Shown: positions 19,929 to 27,949, numbered from the stretch's first letter. The stretch is DNA of 64,000 bases from Staphylococcus argenteus (GCF_000236925.1 NC_016941.1:372001-436000), one strand, 5' to 3'. The notes: a model not told the origin generated them from the sequence alone. Numbers and translations: made by a program.

Positions 19929-19974
19929 CCTTGCTTATCTGTTTTAATATTGATAAGCCGTATAGACCACAAGG
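19929..19974 (+). promoter_or_regulatory. S6:S18 ribosomal protein leader (S6S18 complex-binding site)
   Basis: Two nested stems: CCTTG/CAAGG outside and CTTATC/GATAAG inside, with a bulge starting CCG (19958-19960) directly 3' of the inner stem. A hairpin with a bulged CCG box is the known feature of the S6:S18 autoregulatory leader. The outer 3' strand runs into the AAGGAGG ribosome site of rpsF, so binding of the S6-S18 complex would block translation. Confidence 0.8.
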
Positions 19975-19989
19975 AGGTGCAAATATAAA

Positions 19990-20286
19990 ATGAGAACATA
20001 TGAAGTTATGTACATCGTACGCCCAAACATTGAGGAAGATGCTAAAAAAGCGTTAGTTGAACGTTTCAACGGTATCTTAGCTACTGAAGGTGCAGAAGTT
20101 TTAGAAGCAAAAGACTGGGGTAAACGTCGCCTAGCTTACGAAATCAATGATTTCAAAGATGGCTTCTACAACATCGTACGTGTTAAATCTGATAACAACA
20201 AAGCTACTGACGAATTCCAACGTCTAGCTAAAATCAATGACGATATCATTCGTTACATGGTTATTCGTGAAGACGAAGACAAGTAA
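19990..20286 (+). CDS. rpsF: 30S ribosomal protein S6
   Basis: 98 residues with the typical start [20 protein letters not shown] and the conserved [22 protein letters not shown] precedes the ATG. First gene of the rpsF-ssb-rpsR operon. S6 forms a heterodimer with S18 in the 30S platform, and both are encoded here. Confidence 0.99.
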   Translation: MRTYEVMYIVRPNIEEDAKKALVERFNGILATEGAEVLEAKDWGKRRLAYEINDFKDGFYNIVRVKSDNNKATDEFQRLAKINDDIIRYMVIREDEDK

Positions 20287-20306
20287 TAATTAGAGGGGGC
20301 GTTTAA

Positions 20307-20810
20307 ATGCTAAATAGAGTTGTATTAGTAGGTCGTTTAACGAAAGATCCGGAATACAGAACCACTCCCTCAGGTGTGAGTGTAGCGACATTCACTCTTG
20401 CAGTAAATCGTACATTCACGAATGCTCAAGGGGAGCGCGAAGCAGATTTTATTAACTGTGTTGTTTTTAGAAGACAAGCAGATAATGTAAATAACTACTT
20501 ATCTAAAGGTAGTTTAGCTGGTGTAGATGGTCGCTTACAATCCCGTAATTATGAAAATCAAGAAGGTCGTCGTGTGTTTGTTACTGAAGTTGTGTGTGAT
20601 AGCGTTCAATTCCTTGAACCTAAAAATGCACAACAAAATGGTGGCCAACGTCAACAAAATGAATTCCAAGATTACGGTCAAGGATTCGGTGGTCAACAAT
20701 CAGGACAAAACAATTCGTATAATAACTCATCAAACACGAAACAATCTGATAATCCATTTGCAAATGCAAACGGACCGATTGATATAAGTGATGATGACTT
20801 ACCATTCTAA
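20307..20810 (+). CDS. ssb: Single-stranded DNA-binding protein SSB
   Basis: 167 residues. The N-terminal OB fold (about 1-105) starts [18 protein letters not shown] and contains [15 protein letters not shown] flexible Gln/Asn/Gly-rich linker follows, then the acidic tip DDDLPF, which binds SSB partner proteins. It sits between rpsF and rpsR as in most Firmicutes, marking this as the main housekeeping SSB. Confidence 0.99.
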   Translation: MLNRVVLVGRLTKDPEYRTTPSGVSVATFTLAVNRTFTNAQGEREADFINCVVFRRQADNVNNYLSKGSLAGVDGRLQSRNYENQEGRRVFVTEVVCDSVQFLEPKNAQQNGGQRQQNEFQDYGQGFGGQQSGQNNSYNNSSNTKQSDNPFANANGPIDISDDDLPF

Positions 20811-20861
20811 TAAAAATTAACGAAATTAAAGCGAAAAAATTATCAAAGGAGGCACACAATC

Positions 20862-21104
20862 ATGGCAGGTGGACCAAGAAGAGGCGGACGTCGTCGTAAA
20901 AAAGTATGCTATTTCACAGCAAATGGTATTACACATATCGACTACAAAGACACTGAATTATTAAAACGTTTTATCTCAGAACGCGGTAAAATTTTACCAC
21001 GTCGTGTAACTGGTACTTCAGCTAAATATCAACGTATGTTGACTACAGCTATCAAACGTTCTCGTCATATGGCATTATTACCATATGTTAAAGAAGAACA
21101 ATAA
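20862..21104 (+). CDS. rpsR: 30S ribosomal protein S18
   Basis: 80 residues, beginning [18 protein letters not shown] and ending [17 protein letters not shown] upstream. Last gene of the operon. The stop region coincides with a known SaPI attachment core, so an integrating island would restore rather than destroy the gene end. Confidence 0.99.
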
Positions 21105-21107
21105 TAT
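21090..21107 (+). other. SaPI-type attachment core (attB) at the rpsR 3' end
   Basis: The 18-bp AAAGAAGAACAATAATAT covers the last rpsR codons and stop. From memory this equals the core reported for SaPI4/SaPI1028-type islands. Integrase debris lies 1.2 kb downstream. No second copy was seen in the next 25 kb, so any former element has lost its right junction. Confidence 0.7.
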
Positions 21108-21121
21108 ATAATTTATTGTCA

Positions 21122-21154
21122 AACCCCGCAGGCATAGGCTTGCGGGGCTTTTTG
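21122..21154 (+). terminator. Terminator of rpsF-ssb-rpsR
   Basis: CCCCGCA/TGCGGGG 7-bp stem followed by CTTTTTG, 19 bp after the rpsR stop. Confidence 0.92.
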
Positions 21155-21266
21155 TGTTTTGGGATATAGAAAAAGGGCAAAAAAGGATGATGTGAGTGTT
21201 TTGTGTTCGGAATTTGCACAAAGATATGTTAATATCGCAAAAATAATATGAATTTAGATGCATAAA

Positions 21267-21305
21267 AAAGAACTACGCATTTTAAATAAAATGCATAGCT
21301 CTTCT
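21267..21305 (-). terminator. Terminator of the Abi gene
   Basis: On the minus strand AAGAGCTATGCATTTT pairs with AAAATGCGTAGTTCTT (two G-U positions) and ends in a T run. It lies 64 bp past the stop of the Abi gene. A run of T on the other side makes it partly bidirectional. Confidence 0.8.
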
Positions 21306-21368
21306 TTTTCTTGCATACGAATTAAAATAACTCGCGAGACCTATAAGTCTCTTTCCTCACTAGATAGT

Positions 21369-22343
21369 TTATACTTTTGGTCTGTTGAAGTCAATAATTT
21401 TATCTAAAGCTATAAAAAATCTTTTGATAGCTAATGCATTATTATAATAGCTTTCGTTTCTTTTATATCGCTTTTGAAGTTGGTCCAAATCGTGATATCT
21501 TGCTTGGATAATTGCATTACTACAAACTTGATTATGTAATTCTAGCGTAGCGAAAGTATCTATGAAATTTTTTATTCCGAACATGTTTCTAGATATGCCT
21601 ATATTATTCCCTTTTTCAAATAAATATTGAGGAGATCTACTGTCATAATTTAGATTTGCTATGATGGGTTGGTTATGAGCTGATTTGTTTCTTATGTTTT
21701 TAACTAAAGGCATTAAAATATTAGCAATTCTCAATTCTTCGTCATTGTACTTCTTGTAATAGAAGTTGAGAAACGAAACGAATTGACCTAGTTGCATGAA
21801 TTCAATGCAAACCCATGCGGGTGGATTTTGATAGTATTTATTCAACTTCTCGGGTAGTTGCCCTCTTTTATTCATATGCTTGAATATTTCGTTTTTATTT
21901 TTGATTTTGGTTTCCATAACTTCTTCTGGTGTTCTTGAATTTGTGTCAAAATTTGAATTGTTATATGATTTATCAATACATAAGAACTCATCTATTATTT
22001 TATAACCATCTTCTTGGTTATTTTCTGTTATTAGTTTTAAGACTAGACACTTTAAACTATGTTCAATATCTAAAGTTATATGCAACATTGTGTATCTTAA
22101 TTTCATATCTATAGTTGCTAAATCTGATAAATAAGCAAATTCTATGAAATAGCCACCATTCTTTTTTTCGAAATTTTTTCGGAAATAAGCTAGTTTGAAG
22201 AAGTAATTATTTTTTCTAAGAATTTCATTTGCTTTTTCGGTGTCAATAATATTAAAAAATATATTCATCTGTTTTAATTTCGCTATTTGCTCATCAAAAT
22301 TGAGCATAGGCTTAATTTCTGCTAGTGTATCATCTTTTTCCAA
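21369..22343 (-). CDS. Abi family (AbiD/AbiF-like, Abi_2) protein with HEPN motif
   Basis: 324 residues from a TTG start; GGGGAG lies 6 bases upstream. The N-terminus has the Abi_2 layout (FDEQIAKLKQMNI, then ILRKNNYFFKLAYF), and the C-terminal half has RNKSAH, the R-x4-6-H signature of HEPN ribonuclease domains. Abi_2 proteins abort phage infection and are often carried on mobile elements. The ribosome site overlaps the stop of the integrase remnant, so this was cargo of the same element. No partner antitoxin gene is visible; it has its own terminator. Confidence 0.8.
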   Translation of the reverse strand: MEKDDTLAEIKPMLNFDEQIAKLKQMNIFFNIIDTEKANEILRKNNYFFKLAYFRKNFEKKNGGYFIEFAYLSDLATIDMKLRYTMLHITLDIEHSLKCLVLKLITENNQEDGYKIIDEFLCIDKSYNNSNFDTNSRTPEEVMETKIKNKNEIFKHMNKRGQLPEKLNKYYQNPPAWVCIEFMQLGQFVSFLNFYYKKYNDEELRIANILMPLVKNIRNKSAHNQPIIANLNYDSRSPQYLFEKGNNIGISRNMFGIKNFIDTFATLELHNQVCSNAIIQARYHDLDQLQKRYKRNESYYNNALAIKRFFIALDKIIDFNRPKV

Positions 22344-22345
22344 TA

Positions 22346-22772
22346 TTAACTCCCCAATCGTTCAAATTTATTCATCATATCTTTCGCCATCTGATTAGTA
22401 ACATGTGTGTATATCTCTAGATTTTTTATAATCTGAATGACCTACATGCTCTTGCATTGCTTTTAACTTAATTCCTAATTGAGCAAGTGTAGATATATGT
22501 GTGTGATGTAATGTGTGCGATGTAATGTGTGCGTTGTTACAGACTTCTTAATGGAACTAAATTCAGTTGTCTCTTTGATAGTGCCCCCTTTAATAATGTT
22601 GCTAATTTTGTTCGAGTCGATAGGGCCACCAGCTGCACTATAGCTTTTACCATTTTATAATTGCGTTTTATCGTTGGATGTTTTTTTATACTTAATTACA
22701 TAGTCGAAACAATCCAGTAACTCCTTAACTTCATTATCTTCTAATGTGTTATTACGTTTAGCTAGTAACTCC
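22346..22772 (-). pseudogene. Tyrosine recombinase (SaPI/phage integrase), C-terminal remnant
   Basis: Minus-strand frames encode recognisable pieces of an integrase: an upstream core stretch (LEDNEVKELLDCFDYV), the active-site region HISTLAQLGIKLKAMQEH then VGHSDYKKSRDI, and the tail VTNQMAKDMMNKFERLGS before TAA. These lie in different frames. One frameshift comes from a perfect 14-bp tandem duplication (22505-22532) next to the catalytic HxLRH region, another from a 2-base loss after RDI, and there is a nonsense codon near 22657. The 5' part is replaced by the STAR repeat at 22773. Confidence 0.88.
22505..22532. repeat. 14-bp tandem duplication inside the integrase pseudogene
   Basis: GATGTAATGTGTGC occurs twice back to back (22505-22518 and 22519-22532). 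Fourteen bases is not a multiple of three, so it breaks the integrase frame. Confidence 0.9.
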
Positions 22773-23047
22773 AGGCTGGGACATAAATCAATGTTCTAGA
22801 GTCTATAATATTATATTGGCAGTAGTTGACTGAATGAAAATGCGCTTGCAACAAGCTTTTTTAAATTCTAGTCAACCTTGCCGGCGGGGCCCCAACACAG
22901 AGAAATTGGATTCCCAATTTCTACAGACAATGCAAGTTGGCGGGGCCCCAACATAGAAGTTGACGGAAAGTCAGCTAACAAAAATGTGCAAGTTGGGGTG
23001 GGACAACGAAATAAATTTTGTGAAAATATCATTTCTGTCCCACTCCC
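22773..23047. repeat. STAR-type dispersed intergenic repeat, copy 1
   Basis: Contains two GGGGCCCCAACA boxes (22886-22897 and 22942-22953), the complement of the STAR core TGTTGGGGCCCC. An AGAAATTGG/CCAATTTCT hairpin (22901-22922) separates them, and a GTGGGACA...TGTCCCAC hairpin closes one end. An inverted relative lies at 45861-46137. STAR elements are common in S. aureus intergenic DNA and have no known function. Confidence 0.85.
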
Positions 23048-23158
23048 ATCTCCTACGATTAGTCAAGTCTTTATCTTTAAAATAAGCATTACTAAATTAG
23101 CCCGTTCAATTTAATTTTTTTGAATAAGGTGTTACACTGTATTTGATTGTACGGTTGG

Positions 23159-24358
23159 CTAATGTGGGGACATTTGATAATCGTACAATTTTTGATTCAT
23201 TACTAAATAATGAATCGTTTTTAAGAGACGATTAATACAAGCGATGACGGCAGTCTTGTGAGCTTTCTCATGAGGCTGTTTTCTTAGCTTATAGTAATAA
23301 TCGACTACATGATTGTCATAATGATGCTGCCCTCTTATTATATTCATAACCACCCAAAACAGTAATCTTCTTGCTTTTTTATTGCCACGCTTATTAATTG
23401 TGTCTCTACTTTGCGTACTACCTGATTGATATCGTTTGATATCGATGCCTACAAATGCATTTAATTGTTTATTAGATTTAAATCGCGTAATATTTCCAAG
23501 TTCCCCAATAATCATAGCTGCAGATAGTTTTCCAATGCCTGGTATTGAATGAATATTTTCAAAACAATCAAGTTGTTGCGCCAATTGAATCATGTCTTCA
23601 TCTAATTGTTTAAGATGTTGTATAGATTGTTTTAATTGTCTAATTAACAACCGTGCTTTTTCTACAAGAAATGAATGTCTATCGACATTCGGATAGCTTT
23701 CCCGAGCAATGTTAACCAATTGGTGTGCGTGATTTTCAGCTTTATTCATAGATAGACCTTTATCAGTCGAATTGAATATATAAGAAATAAGGGTATCAAT
23801 ATCCATATTTCTCACCATATCTGGATGAGTAAATCGTTCTGCGATGTTAAGTGCAATGATAGAGTATCGACTACTAAATAATTTTTCTAAACCAGGAAAA
23901 GTTTGATGAAGCTGTTCAACAATTTCAAATTTAAGCCGATTTTGTTCATTTTCAATTTCTAGATGAAAACGTGCACGCTCTCGCAACTCAAAGAAGATAT
24001 CTCCATACATAGATATGGTTTCCGTTGCTTTTAAAGTAGGTGCTAATTGCGCAAGTTTATGTGCATCAGCTTGATCGGTTTTCCATGATCTTAAAGAACT
24101 TGTTCTGAATTTAGCTTCTAACGGGTTCATCTCAATATAATTAATTTGATTTACGCGACAAAATCGAGTCATACCTCTTGAATAAATACCAGTAGATTCA
24201 AAAATGATTTGTAGGTGGTCTAAATTATTCAAATACTTTAATAAATAATTATAACCATTTTTATTATTTTGAATGGTAAATTCTCTTTGAAATTGATCGT
24301 TATGATAATGAGCTACGGCACTACTTCTTTTACTAATATCAACACCTAAGTAATTGAT
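23159..24358 (-). CDS. IS110-family transposase (DEDD recombinase)
   Basis: The frame runs 399 residues if started at 24358. The N-terminal RuvC-like domain opens NYLGVDISKRSSAVAHY with the first catalytic Asp, then IIFESTGIYSRGM with Glu, and DQADAHKLAQL with the last acidic pair. The C-terminal Transposase_20 domain has IPGIGKLSAAMIIGELG and the NKRGNKKARRLLFW stretch that carries the catalytic serine region. The best ribosome site (GGAGG) sits 8 bases before an ATC codon where relatives should have ATG, so initiation may be impaired. The first usual start codon (TTG, 24232) would lose the first catalytic Asp. Confidence 0.88.
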   Translation of the reverse strand: MNYLGVDISKRSSAVAHYHNDQFQREFTIQNNKNGYNYLLKYLNNLDHLQIIFESTGIYSRGMTRFCRVNQINYIEMNPLEAKFRTSSLRSWKTDQADAHKLAQLAPTLKATETISMYGDIFFELRERARFHLEIENEQNRLKFEIVEQLHQTFPGLEKLFSSRYSIIALNIAERFTHPDMVRNMDIDTLISYIFNSTDKGLSMNKAENHAHQLVNIARESYPNVDRHSFLVEKARLLIRQLKQSIQHLKQLDEDMIQLAQQLDCFENIHSIPGIGKLSAAMIIGELGNITRFKSNKQLNAFVGIDIKRYQSGSTQSRDTINKRGNKKARRLLFWVVMNIIRGQHHYDNHVVDYYYKLRKQPHEKAHKTAVIACINRLLKTIHYLVMNQKLYDYQMSPH

Positions 24359-24371
24359 AAATATAGCCTCC

Positions 24372-24545
24372 TTTAAAAAATTGAGAAGTGAGAACTTTAC
24401 TTAACCTTTCTCATTTCATTTTCCTCTACACGGTTTCAAGAACCCAACATACTTCAAACGAATTTCAAAAGGCGAGAGTAAAGCTGACTTGTTTTTTTTA
24501 CGGGTTTAAGACCCAAGGGAATGCACAGTCTACTCCTCTCTATAA
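24372..24545 (-). ncRNA. Candidate bridge-RNA region upstream of the IS110 transposase
   Basis: About 175 bp of non-coding DNA precede the transposase on the same strand and contain several self-complementary tracts. Members of the IS110 family encode a structured guide (bridge) RNA in this non-coding end. Placement here is by analogy; I did not fold the RNA or identify target- and donor-binding loops. Confidence 0.4.
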
Positions 24546-24555
24546 CTATAAAAAA

Positions 24556-24596
24556 TAGCTATGAAAAAATCTATCGTCATAGATTTCTTCATAGCT
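24556..24596 (-). terminator. Long hairpin with minus-strand T run
   Basis: TAGCTATGAA/TTCATAGCTA plus an inner AAATCTAT/ATAGATTT give about 18 paired bases with a tiny loop. On the minus strand the hairpin is followed by TTTTTTA. No gene lies upstream on that strand, so it may insulate the IS or be the tail of an unseen RNA. Confidence 0.6.
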
Positions 24597-24741
24597 AATC
24601 TTAGTATGTTTATTTTATCTATTACACATATAACTTTGAATTGCATACTATTTTAAATTAACAAATTCTATTCTCATAGATTTTGTTCAATTAAGTGTAG
24701 ACGATTTATAGTTATTAAATTCAGAGTGGTAGCAAATTAAA

Positions 24742-24757
24742 GTTAATCAAGAGTTAA
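24742..24757 (+). promoter_or_regulatory. SaeR box upstream of the exotoxin-like gene
   Basis: GTTAA-TCAAGA-GTTAA is a perfect match to the SaeR direct repeat GTTAAN6GTTAA. TATTAT at 24784 or TATAAT at 24792 could be the -10; the spacing differs from that in the ssl genes. Confidence 0.75.
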
Positions 24758-24836
24758 GATGAATTTAATTCATGAACACGACTATTATTTTTATAATTGT
24801 AGCAAATAAAGCTTTACATCAAGGAGGTAATTAAAT

Positions 24837-25448
24837 ATGTTCAAAAAACATCATTCTAAAAATTCAATCGTATTAAAATCTATTCTTTCGCTAGGTATCA
24901 TCTATTCGGGAATATTTGGAATAAATTCAAAAGCAGATGCATCGATACAGGATTCCTCAAGTGTACATGATAAACAATTCCAAAAAGTTGAAGAAGTACC
25001 AAATAATTCAGAAAAAGCTTTGGTTAAAAAACTGTACGATAGATACAGCCAAAATACAATAAACGGAAAATCTAATAAATCTAGGAATTGGGTTTATTCA
25101 GAGAGACCTTTAAATGAAAACCAAGTTCGTATACATTTAGAAGGGACTTACACAGTTGCTGGCAGAGTGTATACACCTAAGAGGAACATTACGCTTAATA
25201 AAGAAGTTGTCACTTTAAAAGAATTGGATCATATCGTAAGATTTGCTCATATTTCTTATGGCTTATATATGGGAGAGCATTTGCCTAAAGGTAACATCGT
25301 AATAAATACAAAAGATGGCGGTAAATATACATTAGAGTCGCATAAAGAGCTACAAAAAGATAGGGAAAATGTAGAAATTAATACTGCTGATATAAAAAAT
25401 GTAACTTTCGAACTTGTGAAAAGTGTTAATGACATTGAACAAGCTTGA
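24837..25448 (+). CDS. Secreted exotoxin/superantigen-like protein (orphan beta-grasp)
   Basis: 203 residues with a signal peptide (KKH...SILSLGIIYSGIFGINSK, cleavage near ADA at 33-36). The C-terminal half follows the SSL beta-grasp pattern: VTLKELDHIVRF, YGLYMGE, GNIVINTKDGGKYTLESHKE and an acidic tail. The toxin signature is degenerate after LKELD (HIVRF instead of FKLRK) and the mature protein is about 30 residues shorter than an SSL, mainly in the OB-fold half. It lies 27 kb from the ssl cluster but has a SaeR box. Receptor unknown; superantigen activity is unlikely. Confidence 0.8.
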   Translation: MFKKHHSKNSIVLKSILSLGIIYSGIFGINSKADASIQDSSSVHDKQFQKVEEVPNNSEKALVKKLYDRYSQNTINGKSNKSRNWVYSERPLNENQVRIHLEGTYTVAGRVYTPKRNITLNKEVVTLKELDHIVRFAHISYGLYMGEHLPKGNIVINTKDGGKYTLESHKELQKDRENVEINTADIKNVTFELVKSVNDIEQA

Positions 25449-25493
25449 AATTAAGTTAAATTAGTATATACAGCGTTTTATCGCTAATACTTT

Positions 25494-25528
25494 GAAAGTT
25501 AGGTAACTAAAGGTGCCTAGCTTTCTTT
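25494..25528 (+). terminator. Terminator of the exotoxin-like gene
   Basis: GAAAGTTAGGT pairs with GCCTAGCTTTC (G-U pairs) around ten bases, followed by TTTG. Confidence 0.8.
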
Positions 25529-25547
25529 GTTATGACCTTCACCGTCA

Positions 25548-25667
25548 TCATATAGAAAATTCTTTAATGACGTTTATGCCGAAATCTACAAAAATAATTT
25601 CTCTTTTATGGTTAATCAATATGTTTTTACATTCGGCAACCTTAAAATTAACTTCTTTCAATTCCAT
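25548..25667 (-). other. Possible 39-codon ORF or coding remnant
   Basis: ATG to TGA frame encoding MELKEVNFKVAECKNILINH and 19 more residues. Composition looks protein-like but there is no clear ribosome site and no family I recognise. The rest of 25529-25819 shows nothing else. Confidence 0.25.
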
Positions 25668-25819
25668 AATAAAGTCTCTATAAAATAACTTAGTTTAAAA
25701 ACGATTCGTATCTTTCAGATTCAAATACCATCATTATCTCCTAATACTTACACTTTAATTACAATTATGTAAGTTGTTTTCAGTGATATCCTATTTTATA
25801 TTTTGACAGAGGTGATTTT

Positions 25820-26191
25820 TTGAAAGCAATATTAAAAATACTTACATATATCGCTCTTATTTTTATTGGTGCTTATGCTGCATTATTTATTTTAAAAACG
25901 ATAGATTCTCATGGTGTCACGGATCAATTTAACCCATTAGTAAAGGAAGATGATTCTTATGTTAAAACGACAGCGGTGTCTAGTAGGATTGATGAGCATC
26001 TTAGAAGTTATCGTCAAAATGCTTATAACAAAACAGGTGAGATGACACAGTTAACATATACTGCAACATATGATATAAAACCGAATAGATATTTGAAAAT
26101 TACACATAAAGGTCATCATGTTGAAGCTTTTGAAGAAGTTGAAAAGAAAGAAGTACCTAGTAAAATATTGGAGAAATTGAGCCATTCATAG
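25820..26191 (+). CDS. YxeA family (DUF1093) secreted/membrane-anchored protein
   Basis: 123 residues from a TTG start with GAGGTGA upstream. An N-terminal signal or anchor segment (ILTYIALIFIGAYAALFIL) is followed by a small extracellular domain containing YDIKPNRYLKITHKG and ending VEAFEEVEKKEVPSKILEKL, the YxeA pattern. YxeA folds as an OB-like barrel; the role is unknown. Monocistronic. Confidence 0.75.
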   Translation: MKAILKILTYIALIFIGAYAALFILKTIDSHGVTDQFNPLVKEDDSYVKTTAVSSRIDEHLRSYRQNAYNKTGEMTQLTYTATYDIKPNRYLKITHKGHHVEAFEEVEKKEVPSKILEKLSHS

Positions 26192-26368
26192 TGTGCTTAT
26201 ATTACAATATTCATTTTAAAAGTGAGAACGAACTAAAACAACGTCTAACAATAAATATAAAAAAATTTGTAATAATTATGAATATAATTAAAAACAAGGG
26301 GTAATACATTCTATATAGCATATAAGCTTTTGTTAAGAGTTTCAAAAAAAGGAAAAGAGAGTGATAGT

Positions 26369-26941
26369 ATGAAATTAAAATCATTAGCAGTGTTATCAAT
26401 GTCAGCGGTGATGCTTACAGCATGTGGCAATAATACTCCGAAAGATGAAACAAAATCGACAGAGTCAAATACTAATCAAGACACTAATACAACAAAAGAC
26501 GTTATTGCATTAAAAGATGTTAAGACAAGCCCAGAGGAAGCTGTGAAAAAAGCAGAAGAAACATATAAAGGTCAAAAGTTGAAAGGAATTTCATTTGAAA
26601 ATTCTAATGGTGAATGGGCTTATAAAGTGACACAACAAAAATCAGGTGAAGAATCAGAAGTACTGATTGCTGATAAAAACCAAAAAGTAATCAATAAAAA
26701 GACTGAAAAAGAAGATACAGTAAATGGAAATGATAACTTTAAATATAGTGATGCCGTAGATTACAAAAAAGCTATCAAAGAAGGACAAAAAGAATTTGAT
26801 GGTGATATTAAAGAATGGTCACTTGAAAAAGATGATGGCAAACTTGTTTACAACATCGATTTGAAAAAAGGTAATAAAAAACAAGAAGTTACTGTTGATG
26901 CTAAAAACGGGAAAGTATTAAAGAGTGAACAAGATCACTAA
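26369..26941 (+). CDS. Lipoprotein with PepSY domains
   Basis: 190 residues from the ATG at 26369 with GAGAG upstream. The lipobox is LTAC (Cys about residue 19). A Thr/Asn/Lys-rich linker is followed by two PepSY-type repeats, the first with SPEEAVKKAEETYKG and the second with DYKKAIKEGQKEFDG, each ending in a KVI/VLK strand. It is attached to the outer face of the membrane. PepSY domains often inhibit proteases; no such partner is adjacent. Confidence 0.88.
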   Translation: MKLKSLAVLSMSAVMLTACGNNTPKDETKSTESNTNQDTNTTKDVIALKDVKTSPEEAVKKAEETYKGQKLKGISFENSNGEWAYKVTQQKSGEESEVLIADKNQKVINKKTEKEDTVNGNDNFKYSDAVDYKKAIKEGQKEFDGDIKEWSLEKDDGKLVYNIDLKKGNKKQEVTVDAKNGKVLKSEQDH

Positions 26942-26999
26942 AAAATTTCGTTGCATTAACGGATGTAAAATGTCTTAATTTATATTAATTAATAAAATA

Positions 27000-27065
27000 C
27001 CCTCACAATATTATGCATAAGTCCTGTCTGACATAAAAGGATATATGACATACATATTGTGAGGG
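27000..27065. terminator. Perfect 12-bp inverted repeat between convergent genes
   Basis: CCCTCACAATAT (27000-27011) and ATATTGTGAGGG (27054-27065) enclose a 42-base loop with a small TCCT/AGGA stem. It lies between the lipoprotein and the convergent XRE gene and probably terminates both, though the T run is weak (TTTAATAATA). Confidence 0.6.
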
Positions 27066-27076
27066 TTTAATAATAT

Positions 27077-27340
27077 TTATTTATCCATGCGAATATCGAC
27101 TTCTTCAAGATGTTTCTGATATTCTTTAACTTTACTTTCTAAAAACATTTCATATGGTGCATCAAAAAAGTCGGCTAAATGCATGGCATCTTTAAATTTA
27201 GGCTCATGGTGATGATTCTCCCATTCCCAAATTTGATGTGCTTCATATTTAGTACCATATTTTTCATTTAATTGTTGTGCTAATTCATCAATTTCTAAAT
27301 TATGTTTAGTTCGTAAGTTATATAAAATATGCATATTCAT
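27077..27340 (-). CDS. Small XRE-family helix-turn-helix protein
   Basis: 87 residues; GAGG ten bases before the ATG. Residues 8-62 form a Cro/C1 helix-turn-helix (NLEIDELAQQLNEKYG then YEAHQIWEWENH), followed by FKDAMHLADFFDAPYEMFLE and a charged tail. Monocistronic; target unknown. The bulky WEWE in the recognition region is unusual. Confidence 0.8.
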   Translation of the reverse strand: MNMHILYNLRTKHNLEIDELAQQLNEKYGTKYEAHQIWEWENHHHEPKFKDAMHLADFFDAPYEMFLESKVKEYQKHLEEVDIRMDK

Positions 27341-27567
27341 TGTTATTTAACCTCATTTCTATGCTTTACTCATCAAGGATGCTAATAATATGTGTATATT
27401 CTATTCCTAAGATAAAAAATAATCAAGCTAAGAAATCGTAATTAAGAAAATGACACAAAATATAATATTTTCTGAGTAACAAATAACAATTAGCTATCGT
27501 TACATTGAATAATTTTGAAATTAAATCAATGACTGGAAAAAAATTTGAATAAAAATATTTTAGCTTT

Positions 27568-27593
27568 GTTTTAGAATTGCGATTAATGGGTAC
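27568..27593 (+). promoter_or_regulatory. SigB-type promoter of the GlsB/YeaQ gene
   Basis: GTTTTA-N14-GGGTAC matches the general stress sigma factor consensus (GTTTAA-N12-15-GGGTAT), 46 bp before the start codon. Confidence 0.8.
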
Positions 27594-27638
27594 TACATAG
27601 AATAACGCAAAATAAATAGAAAAAGGAGACTGAGAATT

Positions 27639-27890
27639 ATGTTTGGATTTATTGGAATGTTAATTGTCGGTGGCTTAATTGGATGGGCTGCTGGTGGCAT
27701 TATGGGTAAAGATATCCCAGGAGGTATTTTAGGTAATATTATCGCAGGTATTATTGGATCATGGTTAGGTGGAACATTATTAGGACAATGGGGTCCTGAA
27801 ATAGGTAGAATTTACATCTTACCAGCATTAATTGGTTCAATTATTTTAATCGCAATCGTAACTTTAATTTTAAGAGCTATGCGTAAATAA
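27639..27890 (+). CDS. GlsB/YeaQ/YmgE family stress membrane protein
   Basis: 83 residues with three hydrophobic segments and the family glycine pattern: GGLIGWAAGGIMGKDIPGG, then GNIIAGIIGSWLGG. AAAGGAG precedes the ATG. The family (transglycosylase-associated protein) is stress-induced in many bacteria; the molecular role is unknown. The SigB promoter agrees with general-stress control. Confidence 0.9.
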   Translation: MFGFIGMLIVGGLIGWAAGGIMGKDIPGGILGNIIAGIIGSWLGGTLLGQWGPEIGRIYILPALIGSIILIAIVTLILRAMRK

Positions 27891-27920
27891 TCAAATATTC
27901 AACGTAGGTTGAGTTAATAT

Positions 27921-27949
27921 AAAGATGGCATTTAGTTGTCATCTTTTTT
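27921..27949 (+). terminator. Terminator of the GlsB/YeaQ gene
   Basis: AAAGATGGCA/TGTCATCTTT hairpin with a 5-base loop and T run. Confidence 0.85.

Larger units (their letters stand above)
23055..24545 (-). mobile_element. IS110-family insertion sequence (ends not fixed)
   Basis: One DEDD transposase gene with about 175 bp of structured non-coding DNA before it and about 100 bp after it. IS110 elements lack terminal inverted repeats, so the ends are estimated from the neighbouring STAR repeat and the hairpin at 24556. Confidence 0.7.

Noticed and set aside
24837..25448. Classical superantigen (enterotoxin)
   Set aside because: Too short, toxin signature degenerate, no disulfide loop; the SSL-like class fits better.
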